Source: Arthrobacter sp. SLBN-83 (GTDB lineage: Bacteria; Actinomycetota; Actinomycetes; Actinomycetales; Micrococcaceae). Taken from it: a DNA stretch of 64,000 bases. Of the stretch, positions 48,554 to 57,989 are shown piece after piece. A program made the translations under genes and the position numbers. Positions within the stretch are counted from its first letter, which is position 1, and every line of letters starts with the position of its first letter. The stretch covers positions 2,604,001 through 2,668,000 of the forward strand of contig NZ_VFMX01000001.1 in NCBI RefSeq assembly GCF_006715285.1, written 5' to 3'. The notes under the pieces are model-generated. The model made no database searches. It was not told where the DNA came from and saw nothing but the letters and a program-made list of their open reading frames with translations.

Positions 48554-48634
48554 GTCAGAGTTCAGATGTACCGGTGGGCTACTTGCTGCGGTTGATGCAG
48601 CGTGGGCTTGCGGGTCGATAATCGGTTGGGTTTG

Positions 48635-49273
48635 CTAGCCGATGAAGAACGTGACTGCGGCGAGGGCGCCGAGCATCGAGGGGCCGTGTGGCACTTCGGT
48701 GGCTTTATTCCGGCCCTTTTTGCTAAGCGCAAGCACGGTGACCAGGCCATTCAAAATGAACCCTAGGAGGCCGCCATAGAGGAGTTGGCTCCAGCCTAGG
48801 TACCCCAAGTAAAGGCCGACAGGCGCAGCGAGCTTCACGTCGCCCATTCCGATGCCACCGGGCGAAATAAGTCCCAAAATCAGGTAACCCGCAAACAAAA
48901 TGACGGCACCGAGGGCTGCGCGAAGAAAATCATCAGATTGCTTACCAAATATCGATGACAATAAAAGCAGTAAAAGACCGCCGGCCAATAGCATCAGGAC
49001 GAGGGGGTTGGGCAGCAGGTGGAGTGCTACATCTATGCGTGCCAGCTGCACGCCTAATATCGCAAGGAATAGGAAGGCTGGAAGACCGAAAGTATCCCCA
49101 AAATGTAGGGCAAAGGCGGCGCATGCGATACCGGTGACGGCCGCCGTCGTAAGTCGGGTCTGGAAACGTGGCATGTCGCCAAGCCTGGGAAGCAGCCTGG
49201 CGATCAGGACCTCGGCGATGGGGGAGAGGATGCATCCTAAGAGGGCGAAACCCAGGACCAGTGGCAAGTCCAT
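48635..49273 (-). CDS. A24-type prepilin peptidase (TadV/CpaA-like)
   Basis: A 212-residue polytopic aspartic protease that cleaves Flp and TadE leaders at the G|A site. The catalytic motif GxGD is in GGIGMGDVKLAAPVG, and a first Asp lies in LARIDVALHLLPNPL. There is no N-methylation domain. ATG 49273 (MDLPLVLG) is preferred; GTG 49300 would add nine residues. The only prepilin peptidase in the window, so it may serve both Tad loci. Confidence 0.85.
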   Translation of the reverse strand: MDLPLVLGFALLGCILSPIAEVLIARLLPRLGDMPRFQTRLTTAAVTGIACAAFALHFGDTFGLPAFLFLAILGVQLARIDVALHLLPNPLVLMLLAGGLLLLLLSSIFGKQSDDFLRAALGAVILFAGYLILGLISPGGIGMGDVKLAAPVGLYLGYLGWSQLLYGGLLGFILNGLVTVLALSKKGRNKATEVPHGPSMLGALAAVTFFIG

Positions 49274-49595
49274 GGAGTTCCCGTTTCCCGCTGACAACAC
49301 TGCATCCCCCTGCTTTGGATTGGGCCGACACGGCCCCAGCGGCCTCCGGCTACCTCATTTTGACCCCGAACCACCTAACGCGCTAATCTTGGTAGTCGTT
49401 GTGCGTGTCCTATTCCGATGGTGCGTGCCCGCTTGAGGATCCGGTTGCAGGATAACTACTCAACGTGCACATTCGGAACTTCAGGATGACTGGTTACATG
49501 GAGCCCTCACCTCTGTTCCGGTAGCGCGCAGACAGTAGGTGCGCGAGCTAGCGACACCTAAACAAGAACGCCAGAACAAGAACGAGGCAAACACC
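49274..49595 (+). promoter_or_regulatory. rplM upstream region with leader hairpin
   Basis: A 322-bp stretch without a gene, between divergent transcripts. TAGGTG-CGC...GCG-A-CACCTA (49536-49560) folds into a 9-bp stem with one bulge, 36 bp before rplM. It may be an autoregulatory element of the L13-S9 operon. Promoter hexamers are not clear. Confidence 0.45.
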
Positions 49596-50039
49596 GTGCG
49601 TACGTACACCCCGAAGCCCGGCGATATCAACCGCCAGTGGCACGTCATTGACGCCACCGACGTTGTCCTTGGTCGTCTTGCAAGCCAGACCGCAATCCTG
49701 CTGCGCGGCAAGCACAAGGCCACTTTCGCATCCCACATGGACATGGGCGACTTTGTCATCATCATCAACGCCGAAAAGGTAGCCCTGACCGGCGCCAAGC
49801 TGGAGCAGAAGCGCGCATACCGCCACTCCGGCTACCCGGGCGGCCTGACCTCCGTCAACTACGCGGAACTGCTGGAATCCAACCCGGTCCGCGCCGTTGA
49901 GAAGGCCATCAAGGGCATGCTCCCCAAGAACTCCCTCGCTGCCCAGCAGCTGGGCAAGCTGAAGGTGTACCGCGGTGCTGAGCACCCGCACGCTGCCCAG
50001 CAGCCCAAGACTTTCGAAATCACCCAGGTCGCCCAGTAG
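49596..50039 (+). CDS. rplM: 50S ribosomal protein L13
   Basis: A 147-residue L13, an early 50S assembly protein. [20 protein letters not shown] and [20 protein letters not shown] are conserved. The GTG at 49596 after AACGAGGCAAACACC is chosen, since the 19 in-frame codons upstream are not conserved and contain the leader hairpin. Confidence 0.96.
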   Translation: MRTYTPKPGDINRQWHVIDATDVVLGRLASQTAILLRGKHKATFASHMDMGDFVIIINAEKVALTGAKLEQKRAYRHSGYPGGLTSVNYAELLESNPVRAVEKAIKGMLPKNSLAAQQLGKLKVYRGAEHPHAAQQPKTFEITQVAQ

Positions 50040-50077
50040 TCCTGGCCACCAAACAACTTATCTATACAAGGAGAATC

Positions 50078-50581
50078 GTGGCTCAGAACGAAGAGACCAC
50101 CGAGGTCGTCGAGGCCGAGGAAAACCTGACCAGCTACACCTCTGAGAGCTCAGCTGCTGAAGCTGCTCCCAAGAAGGAGCGTCCGGCCCTGACCGTTGCC
50201 GGCGCAGCTGTTGGCCGCCGCAAGGAAGCCGTTGCACGCGTCCGCGTCGTGCCGGGCACCGGCAAGTGGACCATCAACGGCCGCGAGCTGGCGAACTACT
50301 TCCCGAACAAGCTGCACCAGCAGGACGTCAACGAGCCCTTCAAGATCCTTGATCTGGAAGGCGCCTACGACGTCATCGCCCGCATCCACGGTGGCGGCAT
50401 CTCCGGCCAGGCCGGTGCCCTGCGCCTCGGCATCGCCCGTTCGCTGAACGAGATCGATGTCGAGAACAACCGCCCCACCCTGAAGAAGGCCGGGTACCTG
50501 TCCCGCGACGCCCGTGTCATCGAGCGTAAGAAGGCCGGTCTCAAGAAGGCCCGCAAGGCTCAGCAGTACTCCAAGCGCTAA
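50078..50581 (+). CDS. rpsI: 30S ribosomal protein S9
   Basis: A 167-residue S9 whose C-terminal tail ([14 protein letters not shown]) reaches the P-site tRNA. About 40 acidic N-terminal residues precede the core ([19 protein letters not shown]). GTG start after CAAGGAGAATC. Confidence 0.96.
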   Translation: MAQNEETTEVVEAEENLTSYTSESSAAEAAPKKERPALTVAGAAVGRRKEAVARVRVVPGTGKWTINGRELANYFPNKLHQQDVNEPFKILDLEGAYDVIARIHGGGISGQAGALRLGIARSLNEIDVENNRPTLKKAGYLSRDARVIERKKAGLKKARKAQQYSKR

Positions 50582-50595
50582 ATTTGCTTACGCCG

Positions 50596-50630
50596 AAGCC
50601 CGTCCCGCCGTTTGGCGGGGCGGGCTTTTG
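50596..50630 (+). terminator. Intrinsic terminator of rplM-rpsI
   Basis: AAGCCCGtCCCGCC / GGCGGGgCGGGCTT, a 14-bp stem with one wobble and a GTTT loop, followed by TTTG. Confidence 0.88.
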
Positions 50631-50756
50631 CCGTTATAGGAAGCTGCAGCCCCTTGAGCGCGCTTTCTGTCCGCGCTGGACACCCCAAAGCGGCCGGAAA
50701 CAAGCTGCTGGCCAGCCGTTTAAAGCCGCGGCAACACCATCCTCTACACTTGACCG

Positions 50757-52118
50757 GTGTCTAGATTATTTGGAACAGATGGTGTCCGGGGGCTGGCCAA
50801 CGGCCTGCTGACAGCAGAACTCGCCCTGCAGTTGGCCCAGGCGGCCGCCGTCGTGCTCGGTCATGACCGCGCTGCAAACGGAGCTAGGCCCCGCGCCGTG
50901 CTGGCCCGTGACCCCCGCGCCAGCGGCGAGTTCATTGCCGCCGCAGTGGAGGCCGGCCTCTCCAGCTCAGGCATCGACGTCTATGACGCAGGTGTCCTGC
51001 CCACTCCCGCCGCCGCCTACCTCGTGGCGGATCTGGACGCGGACTTTGGCGTCATGATTTCCGCTTCCCACAACCCGGCGCCTGACAACGGCATCAAGTT
51101 CTTCGCCCGCGGCGGCCAGAAACTGCCCGACGAGGTGGAGGACGCCATCGAGGCCCAGATGAGCAAGGAAGCCGTCCGGCCCACCGGAGCCGACGTGGGC
51201 CGCATCCAGCGCTTCTCGGACGCCGAAGACCGCTACATCGTCCACCTGCTCCGCACCCTCCCGCACCGCCTGGATGGCCTCACCGTGGTGCTGGATTGCG
51301 CCAACGGTGCCGCCAGCGGCTGCTCACCGCAGCTCTTCAAGGACGCCGGCGCAGACGTCATCGTCATCGGTGCGGATCCAGACGGCCTCAACATCAACGA
51401 CGGTGTGGGCTCCACCCACCTCGGCCCGCTCAAGGAAGCAGTGGTCAAGTACGGCGCCAACCTCGGGGTCGCCCACGACGGCGACGCCGACCGCTGCCTT
51501 GCCGTGGACCACGAGGGCAACGAGGTGGACGGTGACCAGATCATGGCCATTCTCGCCGTAGCGCTCAAGAAGTCCGGCAAGCTGAGGGACGACGTCCTGG
51601 TGGCCACCGTCATGAGCAACCTGGGCCTCAAGATCGCCCTCCGCGACGCCGGCATCACCATCGTGGAAACCGCCGTGGGGGACCGTTACGTCCTGGAAGG
51701 CATGCGCGACGGCGGCTACAACCTGGGCGGCGAGCAGTCCGGCCACGTGATCTTCTCCGACCACGCAACCACGGGCGACGGCCTCCTCACCGGCCTCCAG
51801 CTCGCCGCGCAGGTGGCCTTGACCGGGAAGCCGCTCAAGGAACTCGCTACGGTCATGACGAAGCTGCCGCAGGTACTCATCAACGTCAAGGGCGTCGACC
51901 GCAGCCGCGTGAGCAGCAACGACGTCCTGGCCCAGGCCGTGGCGGCAGCTGAAGCCGCGCTGGGCGACACCGGCCGCGTCCTGCTCCGCCCCTCCGGCAC
52001 CGAGCCCGTGGTCCGTGTCATGGTGGAGGCGGCGGACGAGGAAACCGCCCAGTCCATCGCTGAACACCTTGCGCAGGTGGTCCGGACGGAGCTCGCCCTG
52101 GAGCTCGCCTCCAACTAG
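50757..52118 (+). CDS. glmM: Phosphoglucosamine mutase
   Basis: A 453-residue enzyme converting glucosamine-6-phosphate to glucosamine-1-phosphate for UDP-GlcNAc and peptidoglycan. The phosphoserine loop is [13 protein letters not shown] with Ser104; the metal loop is [23 protein letters not shown] binds the phosphate. GTG start ([12 protein letters not shown]). It acts after GlmS, encoded at 55594. Its last ~70 bases are duplicated at 53064-53136. Confidence 0.96.
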   Translation: MSRLFGTDGVRGLANGLLTAELALQLAQAAAVVLGHDRAANGARPRAVLARDPRASGEFIAAAVEAGLSSSGIDVYDAGVLPTPAAAYLVADLDADFGVMISASHNPAPDNGIKFFARGGQKLPDEVEDAIEAQMSKEAVRPTGADVGRIQRFSDAEDRYIVHLLRTLPHRLDGLTVVLDCANGAASGCSPQLFKDAGADVIVIGADPDGLNINDGVGSTHLGPLKEAVVKYGANLGVAHDGDADRCLAVDHEGNEVDGDQIMAILAVALKKSGKLRDDVLVATVMSNLGLKIALRDAGITIVETAVGDRYVLEGMRDGGYNLGGEQSGHVIFSDHATTGDGLLTGLQLAAQVALTGKPLKELATVMTKLPQVLINVKGVDRSRVSSNDVLAQAVAAAEAALGDTGRVLLRPSGTEPVVRVMVEAADEETAQSIAEHLAQVVRTELALELASN

Positions 52119-52129
52119 CGCAACAAAGA

Positions 52130-52167
52130 AATGTGGCCCGCCTCCCAGAAGGGAGACGGGCCACATT
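52130..52167 (+). terminator. Intrinsic terminator after glmM
   Basis: AATGTGGCCCGcCTCCC / GGGAGaCGGGCCACATT, 17 positions with one mismatch, AGAA loop. Palindromic enough to act in both directions. A decayed copy lies at 53149-53183. Confidence 0.85.
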
Positions 52168-52209
52168 CGGTGAGTCGACACGCAGTGCGGGTAGTACCAG
52201 GAGTACGCG

Positions 52210-52872
52210 TCAGAAGAGACCGGGCACGAACCGCGCAGTCCGCAGCTTGTATGCCCCATATTCGGGCAAGTTTTCCGCCAGGAGCTGTTCCTCCTGAATT
52301 GCCCGGTACGCCTGGACGGCTGCCAGTAGCACGAGCATTGCCGCCTTCAACAAGGTGGGGCTAAAGCACACCGCCCCAGCCAGAGTGATCATCTCTCCGA
52401 CGTAGAGAGGGTTACGGATCAGCCGATAGGGGCCATGCTGCACGAGCGTCCTTACCTGGGGCTCGACGCCGAAACTCTTGCCGAGCGTCATCAGGGACCA
52501 GACAGTGAAAACCATCCCCAGGGTCATCAGCCCCACCGCAAACAATGCCAGACCTTCCGACACTTCCGACCCGCCCGCAAATGCGAGCAGGAACGGCAGG
52601 AAGGTTCCAACGTATGCCGCAACTGTGGGAGCAATGCGTCCACTCCGGGCGCTTGCGGAATTCCTGGTCAAAAGGAAGTAGACCGCCATCAGATAGAAGA
52701 CAGTCATCAGTACCTGGTAGGAGACTTGCAAACCGGTGACAAAGGCAGAAGTGGAAGCCACCTTCGGGCCTGAAAACAGTGCGGAGACCGCCCACAACAA
52801 CAAGAGCGCCATGATTGGGACCAGGATTACCCGTTCAATATCAATTGACGCTGACTGCTGGCGAAGTTTCAT
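52210..52872 (-). CDS. Isoprenylcysteine carboxyl methyltransferase-like membrane protein
   Basis: A 220-residue membrane protein with about five or six hydrophobic helices. The C-terminal signature of the ICMT/PEMT methyltransferase fold is present: QHGPYRLIRNPLYVGEM, then EEQLLAENLPEYGAY and the ending FVPGLF. Bacterial members methylate lipids or unknown small substrates with S-adenosylmethionine. Start ATG 52872 after GGAAGG; a longer reading upstream is not conserved. The gene is less GC-rich than its neighbours and lies between two copies of the glmM 3' end, suggesting insertion. Confidence 0.8.
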   Translation of the reverse strand: MKLRQQSASIDIERVILVPIMALLLLWAVSALFSGPKVASTSAFVTGLQVSYQVLMTVFYLMAVYFLLTRNSASARSGRIAPTVAAYVGTFLPFLLAFAGGSEVSEGLALFAVGLMTLGMVFTVWSLMTLGKSFGVEPQVRTLVQHGPYRLIRNPLYVGEMITLAGAVCFSPTLLKAAMLVLLAAVQAYRAIQEEQLLAENLPEYGAYKLRTARFVPGLF

Positions 52873-53063
52873 AAAAGGCCTTCCAGATAGTTGCAGACCC
52901 AACATCTGCAGCCAAGGTTCCGCGGCCTCCCCATTAAGGCGGCGGTGCACTGAGCCTAATAGGACTCAGGGACTCAATCGGGGGAATTTCCCATAAATTG
53001 TCCCGATCCTGAGCAAACCGCGCTGTTCACCAGGGCATCCGGGCCTTGACGAGAGCGGTGTGG

Positions 53064-53136
53064 GCCCAGTCCATCGCCCGAACACCTTGCCCAGGTGGTC
53101 CGGACCGAGCTCGCATTGGAACTCGCCTCTAACTAG
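53064..53136 (+). pseudogene. Duplicated 3' fragment of glmM
   Basis: GCCCAGTCCATCGC and the following bases match 52047-52118, including the stop codon, with a one-base length difference early on and several substitutions. Only the last ~23 codons are present. It is a relic, not a functional gene. Confidence 0.8.
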
Positions 53137-53183
53137 ACCCATCAAGAAAAGTGGCCCGCCTCCCAGAAGGAGACGGGCAACTT
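53064..53183. repeat. Decayed direct repeat of the glmM 3' end and terminator
   Basis: Matches 52047-52168 in the same orientation. The hairpin AAGTGGCCCGCCTCC / GGAGACGGGCAACTT (53149-53183) survives with two mismatches and now lies just beyond the mscL stop, where it probably acts as terminator for mscL. Confidence 0.75.
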
Positions 53184-53201
53184 CGCGTTCAACAGGAAGA
53201 C

Positions 53202-53606
53202 TTACAGCGAACGTTCCTTCAGTGCATCCCGGATCTCGGTCAGCAGCGCCACCTGCGGATCCTCGGCGGCATCCTTCTTTACATCCTTATTGATCCCCAG
53301 CCGGCGGTTGCGGCGCTCGATCATCAGGTTCATCGGCATCACCACCACAAAATAGATGGCAGCGGCGATCAGCAGGAAGTTCACCACCGCGGTGAGCAGC
53401 ACCCCGAACTCGATGGCATTGCCGTTCAGCTCAACCCGCGCGAAGCTGTCGAAATTGGGCGCACCTACCAAGCCGGAAACGAAGGGCATCAGCACCTTGT
53501 TCACCAGCGCCGTCACCACCGCGCCGAACGCAGTACCCATGACAACGGCGACCGCCAGGTCCACAACGTTGCCCTTCATGATGAAGTTCTTGAATCCACT
53601 AAGCAT
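53202..53606 (-). CDS. mscL: Large-conductance mechanosensitive channel
   Basis: A 134-residue channel that opens under membrane tension to protect against osmotic downshock. FKNFIMKGNVVDLAVAVVMG is the N-terminal amphipathic helix and TM1; TM2 is NFLLIAAAIYFVVVMPMN; the C-terminal bundle follows. ATG 53606 after GGTTGGAGTCC; an in-frame TTG adds three residues. Confidence 0.95.
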   Translation of the reverse strand: MLSGFKNFIMKGNVVDLAVAVVMGTAFGAVVTALVNKVLMPFVSGLVGAPNFDSFARVELNGNAIEFGVLLTAVVNFLLIAAAIYFVVVMPMNLMIERRNRRLGINKDVKKDAAEDPQVALLTEIRDALKERSL

Positions 53607-53630
53607 GGACTCCAACCTAGCGCACCGGCA

Positions 53631-54491
53631 TTACAGGTACGCGGGCGCCGCCTCCAGGCCAAAGTACTCTTCCAGAGTACCGATGCCGCGGTTCAACATG
53701 TCCGTGGCCGCCTCTACTCCCACGTACCGCAGGTGCCATGGCTCGTAGTAGTACCCCGTGATGGGGTGCAGCATCCACGGATAGCGCACCACGAATCCGA
53801 ACCGGTGCCCGTTCGCCTTCGCCCATGTGGCCGCCGGCTGGTCGGCGAAGCACGGCTCAAAGCTGCACGCCCCGCCGCCGTCACCAATGTCGAACGCCCA
53901 CCCCGTCTGGTGCTCCGAGTGGCCGGGCCGCGCGCTGGCGGTGTCCGCGTCGGCCTGTCCGCGCGCCGCGACGTACCCGTGGTAGGTGGTCACCTGCGTG
54001 CTGTACGAGCGGTAGCCGCTGGCCAGGACAATTGCCACGCCGTCCCGTGCGGCCGCTGCGAACATCGCCTCGGCCGCTGCCGCCGTCGTGCTGTTCAGGA
54101 GCGCTGCTTCACCGGAGGCAGAAATGGCGACGGCGGGACGCACCAGATCAGCCGGCACGTAGTCCGCGGGCTTCAGCGGCCGGTGCTTGTTCACGATCAC
54201 CCACGGGCTGGCCGGGTCATCGAGCGAGAACTGCCGCGCCAGGGTAGCTGACGGGGAGGGCGTGGGGGACGGCGCCTCCGGTGACTGGCCCACGGTGGCC
54301 GTTTCCGCCGTCGTACTGGCCGAAGCAGTAGCGGCGGTAGGGGAGAGGGAAGCGGAGGAAGCAGCGGACGACGACGGCGCCGCCGCCTTGGGTGCCTCCG
54401 GGGTGCAGGCAGCCAGGACAGTCAGTCCGGCCCCCGCTGCGAGGAACTGGGCGAAGGTGCGCCGGCTGGGGGAGCCGCATTGGTAGCACAC
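53631..54491 (-). CDS. VanY-type D,D-carboxypeptidase lipoprotein
   Basis: A 286-residue M15B metallopeptidase that trims the terminal D-Ala of peptidoglycan stems. Zinc motifs: SEHQTGWAFDIG and EPWHLRYVG; also SGYRSYSTQ. The N-terminus has SRRTFAQFLAAGAG and a lipobox LAAC, so it is likely a lipoprotein, possibly Tat-exported, with a ~70-residue Ala/Ser/Thr linker before the catalytic domain. GTG start, five bases after coaA. Confidence 0.88.
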   Translation of the reverse strand: MCYQCGSPSRRTFAQFLAAGAGLTVLAACTPEAPKAAAPSSSAASSASLSPTAATASASTTAETATVGQSPEAPSPTPSPSATLARQFSLDDPASPWVIVNKHRPLKPADYVPADLVRPAVAISASGEAALLNSTTAAAAEAMFAAAARDGVAIVLASGYRSYSTQVTTYHGYVAARGQADADTASARPGHSEHQTGWAFDIGDGGGACSFEPCFADQPAATWAKANGHRFGFVVRYPWMLHPITGYYYEPWHLRYVGVEAATDMLNRGIGTLEEYFGLEAAPAYL

Positions 54492-54496
54492 CTGTG

Positions 54497-55462
54497 CTAA
54501 ACCTTCCGGAGCAGCATACGGCGGATGGAGTGGTCCGCCTCTTTGGTCAGCACCAGCTGGGCCCGGCCCCGCGTGGGAAGCACGTTCTCTTCCAGGTTGG
54601 GCTCGTTGATCCGCTTCCAGATGTCCCGGGCGGTGCTCTCGGCTTCCTCATCGGACAGCGTGGCGTAGCGGTGGAAGTAGGACTCCGGCTGTGCAAACGC
54701 GGTGCTCCGCAGCTTCCGGAACCGGTCCACGTACCACTCCTCAATGTAGGAGGTCTTGGCGTCCACGTAGATGGAGAAGTCAAAGAAGTCGCTGAGGGCC
54801 AGGCCCTGCCGGCCGTCATGCCGGGGCCGTGCCGGGGCCAGCACGTTCAGGCCCTCCACGATGAGCACGTCGGGGCGGCGGACCACCACTTCCTTGCCGG
54901 GCACGATGTCGTACGTGACGTGGGAGTACCAGGGTGCGCGCACTTCCTCGGCGCCGCCCTTGATCTCGCTCACGAACCGCAGCAGCGCCCGGCGGTCGTA
55001 GGACTCGGGGAAGCCTTTGCGGTCCAGCAGCTGGCGGCGTTTGAGCTCGGCCAGGGGATAGAGGAAACCGTCGGTGGTGATGAGCTCCACGTTGGGGGTG
55101 CCGGGCCAGCGGCGCAGCATCTCCCGCAGCACGCGCGCGATGGTGGACTTGCCCACGGCAACGGATCCGGCGACGCCAATGACGAACGGGGTGCGCTGGG
55201 TCTGCTCGCCCAGGAACGTGGTGGTGGCCGCGTGCAGCTGCCCCGCCGCCTCGACGTAAAGGTGCAGGAGCCTGGACAGCGGCAGGTAAACGTCCCTGAC
55301 TTCGTTGATGTCCAGGGGGTCGCCGAGCCCGCGAAGGCGCAGCACGTCCTCTTCATTAAGGGGCTGTTCCATCTGGGCGGCGAGGCGGGACCAGGTGTGC
55401 CGGTCCAGCTCCACGAACGGCGAGGCACCCTCCCCGTTCGCGTCGTTGCGTTGCGAAGTCAC
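54497..55462 (-). CDS. coaA: Pantothenate kinase, type I
   Basis: A 321-residue enzyme, the first and rate-limiting step of coenzyme A synthesis. The P-loop is [17 protein letters not shown] (~residues 95-111); [16 protein letters not shown] and [13 protein letters not shown] are conserved. GTG start. Same strand as the following carboxypeptidase gene. Confidence 0.95.
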   Translation of the reverse strand: MTSQRNDANGEGASPFVELDRHTWSRLAAQMEQPLNEEDVLRLRGLGDPLDINEVRDVYLPLSRLLHLYVEAAGQLHAATTTFLGEQTQRTPFVIGVAGSVAVGKSTIARVLREMLRRWPGTPNVELITTDGFLYPLAELKRRQLLDRKGFPESYDRRALLRFVSEIKGGAEEVRAPWYSHVTYDIVPGKEVVVRRPDVLIVEGLNVLAPARPRHDGRQGLALSDFFDFSIYVDAKTSYIEEWYVDRFRKLRSTAFAQPESYFHRYATLSDEEAESTARDIWKRINEPNLEENVLPTRGRAQLVLTKEADHSIRRMLLRKV

Positions 55463-55593
55463 CTAAAGATTCTGCCCCGCGCCCGGCCCATCGCGAAATG
55501 ACGCCCCTGCTCAGCGCGGCGTAGGTCGCAGGCGTACGGCAGCGGGGCCAGCCGGTTTAGAGCAACAGGCACGCTGCCGATAGTCTTGAGCCT

Positions 55594-57486
55594 ATGTGTG
55601 GAATCGTGGGGTATGTAGGCCGTTCAGTTGACGGTGCAATTAATGGTCACAGTGCGTTGGACGTTGTCCTTGAGGGACTGCGCCGCCTGGAGTACCGCGG
55701 TTATGACTCTGCCGGTGTGGCTGTGGTGTCTGATGGCACCATTGAGGCGCGTAAGAAGTCCGGAAAGCTGAGCAACCTGATTGGTGAGCTGGAGGCCCGG
55801 CCGCTGCCGGAGACCCTGACCGGGATCGGGCACACCCGGTGGGCGACGCACGGCGGCCCGACGGACCGCAACGCGCACCCGCACCTGGCTGATGGCGGCA
55901 AGCTCGCCGTGATCCACAACGGCATTATCGAGAACTTCGCCGAACTCAAGCAGGAGCTGCTGGAGAAGGGCGTGACGTTCTTGTCCGAGACGGACACCGA
56001 GGTCGCTGCCGCGCTGCTGGCGGACATCCTGCGCAACCAGCTGGGCGGGGACCCCGCCAACGGTGGCCTGACCCGCGCCATGGAGCTGGCCTGCCAGCGC
56101 CTGGAGGGCGCCTTCACCCTGCTGGCCGTGCACGCAGACCAGCCCGACGTCGTCGTGGCCGCCCGCCGCAACTCACCCCTGGTGGTGGGCCTGGGCGAGG
56201 GGGAAAACTTCCTGGGCTCGGACGTGTCCGGGTTCATCGATTACACCCGCCGCGCCGTGGAACTGGGCCAGGACCAGATCGTGACAATCACCGCTGATTC
56301 GGTGGCGATCACCGATTTCTTCGGCAACCCGGCGCAGGGCAAGGAATACCACGTGGACTGGGACCCGGCCTCGGCGGAAAAGGGCGGTTTCTCCTCGTTC
56401 ATGGAGAAGGAAATCCATGACCAGCCCGACGCCGTGGCGCAGACCCTGCTGGGCCGGTCGGACCTGGACGGCAAGCTGACCCTGGATGAGCTGCGGATCG
56501 ATCCGGAGCTGTTGAAGCAGGTCAACAAGATCATCGTGCTGGCCTGCGGCACCGCCGCCTACGCCGGCACGGTGGCGAAGTACGCGATCGAGAACTGGTG
56601 CCGGATCCCCACCGAGGTGGAGCTCGCGCACGAGTTCCGCTACCGGGACCCGATCCTGGACGAGAACACCCTGGTGGTCTCCATCTCCCAGTCCGGGGAG
56701 ACCATGGACACCCTGATGGCCGTCCGCTACGCCCGGGAACAGGGCGCGAAGACCATCTCGATCTGCAACACCAACGGCTCCACCATCCCGCGTGAATCCG
56801 ACGCCGTGCTGTACACGCACGCCGGCCCGGAGATCGCGGTGGCCTCCACCAAGGCGTTCCTGGCCCAGATCACCGCCGCGTACCTGCTGGGCCTGTACCT
56901 GGCACAGCTGCGCGGGAACATCTTCACCGGGCAGATCAAGGACGTCCTGGCGGACCTGAACAAGATCCCCGCCAAAATCCAGACCATCCTGGACAACGCC
57001 GGACCGCTGCGGGAACTGGCCCGGTCCATGGCGGACGAGAAGTCCGTGCTGTTCCTGGGCCGACACGTGGGCTACCCCGTGGCCCTGGAAGGTGCGCTGA
57101 AGCTCAAGGAAATCGCGTACATCCACGCCGAAGGGTTCGCCGCCGGTGAGCTCAAGCACGGCCCCATCGCCCTGATCGATGAAGGCCAGCCGGTGTTCGT
57201 GGTGGTCCCGTCCCCGCGCGGGCGCGACTCGCTGCACTCCAAGGTGGTCTCCAACATCCAGGAAGTCCGCGCCCGCGGCGCCCGGACCCTGGTCATCGCC
57301 GAGGAAGGCGACGAAGCCGTCAAGGCCTACGCCGAGTACGTCTTCTACGTCCCCGAAACCCCCACCCTGCTCATGCCCCTGCTCACCACCGTCCCGCTGC
57401 AGATCTTCGCCGCGGAACTCGCAGCAGCCAAGGGCTACGACGTGGACCAGCCCCGCAACCTCGCCAAGAGCGTCACCGTCGAGTAA
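55594..57486 (+). CDS. glmS: Glutamine-fructose-6-phosphate aminotransferase
   Basis: A 630-residue enzyme making glucosamine-6-phosphate. Cys2 (MCGIVGYVG) is the glutaminase nucleophile; two SIS domains follow (SISQSGETMDTLMAV; STKAFLAQITAAY) and the C-terminus ends NLAKSVTVE. It supplies GlmM. No glmS ribozyme is visible in the 131-bp upstream gap. Confidence 0.96.
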   Translation: MCGIVGYVGRSVDGAINGHSALDVVLEGLRRLEYRGYDSAGVAVVSDGTIEARKKSGKLSNLIGELEARPLPETLTGIGHTRWATHGGPTDRNAHPHLADGGKLAVIHNGIIENFAELKQELLEKGVTFLSETDTEVAAALLADILRNQLGGDPANGGLTRAMELACQRLEGAFTLLAVHADQPDVVVAARRNSPLVVGLGEGENFLGSDVSGFIDYTRRAVELGQDQIVTITADSVAITDFFGNPAQGKEYHVDWDPASAEKGGFSSFMEKEIHDQPDAVAQTLLGRSDLDGKLTLDELRIDPELLKQVNKIIVLACGTAAYAGTVAKYAIENWCRIPTEVELAHEFRYRDPILDENTLVVSISQSGETMDTLMAVRYAREQGAKTISICNTNGSTIPRESDAVLYTHAGPEIAVASTKAFLAQITAAYLLGLYLAQLRGNIFTGQIKDVLADLNKIPAKIQTILDNAGPLRELARSMADEKSVLFLGRHVGYPVALEGALKLKEIAYIHAEGFAAGELKHGPIALIDEGQPVFVVVPSPRGRDSLHSKVVSNIQEVRARGARTLVIAEEGDEAVKAYAEYVFYVPETPTLLMPLLTTVPLQIFAAELAAAKGYDVDQPRNLAKSVTVE

Positions 57487-57496
57487 TTGCTGTGAG

Positions 57497-57533
57497 ACGC
57501 AAACCCCGGGCCCCCAACGGCCCGGGGTTTGCG
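57497..57533 (+). terminator. Hairpin terminator after glmS
   Basis: CGCAAACCCCGGGCC and GGCCCGGGGTTTGCG pair perfectly (15 bp) around a short CCCAAC loop. Only a weak T-run follows. Confidence 0.75.
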
Positions 57534-57618
57534 CGTTAAAGTCCAGCTTTTGCGCTGATGGCGGACAGCGGCGGCCAGCGGCGTGGACCGGCTTCCGGCA
57601 GAGGGGTGCAACCGTAGA

Positions 57619-57975
57619 ATGAACCGCATGATCGTTGGCATTGGGGTAGACGTAGTAGACATTGAGCGGTTCGGCCGCCAGCTGGAGCGGACGCCGGGCC
57701 TGAGGGACCGCCTGTTCGTACCTGCGGAACGGGACCTGAACACCCGCTCCCTGGCTGCCCGTTTCGCCGCGAAGGAAGCCGTGGCAAAGGTGCTGGGCGC
57801 CCCTGCCGGCATGAACTGGCAGGACTGCTGGATCGGCCTGGACCAGAACGGGCCCACCGTCCAGGTGAAGGGCACCGTCCTGGCTGTAGCCGAGGCCAAG
57901 GGCGTCAAGCGCTGGCACCTGTCCATCAGCCACGACGGCGGCATTGCCACTGCTACGGTCCTGGCCGAGGGCTGA
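57619..57975 (+). CDS. acpS: Holo-[acyl-carrier-protein] synthase
   Basis: A 118-residue enzyme transferring 4'-phosphopantetheine to ACP. The Mg2+-binding Asp lies in [14 protein letters not shown] and the Glu in [18 protein letters not shown] 57619 is nearer to GAGGGG; the in-frame ATG 57628 would give the classical MIVGIGVD start. It lies 14 bp upstream of the NAD(P)HX repair gene, a common actinobacterial pairing. Confidence 0.93.
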   Translation: MNRMIVGIGVDVVDIERFGRQLERTPGLRDRLFVPAERDLNTRSLAARFAAKEAVAKVLGAPAGMNWQDCWIGLDQNGPTVQVKGTVLAVAEAKGVKRWHLSISHDGGIATATVLAEG

Positions 57976-57989
57976 TACGGGCGGCCGCC

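Larger units (their letters stand above)
48158..48556. repeat. Direct repeat copy B containing flp and its promoter region
   Basis: Counterpart of 47090-47487, with the identical 44-base block at 48443-48486. The match ends near the last GTACTCA site on one side and at the pilin stop on the other. Confidence 0.85.

Noticed and set aside
55463..55593. glmS ribozyme or riboswitch upstream of glmS
   Set aside because: The 131-bp spacer has no recognisable ribozyme core, and this class is mainly found in Firmicutes.
56173..57933. 586-codon minus-strand ORF opposite glmS and acpS
   Set aside because: Spans two well-supported genes and has no recognisable domain.
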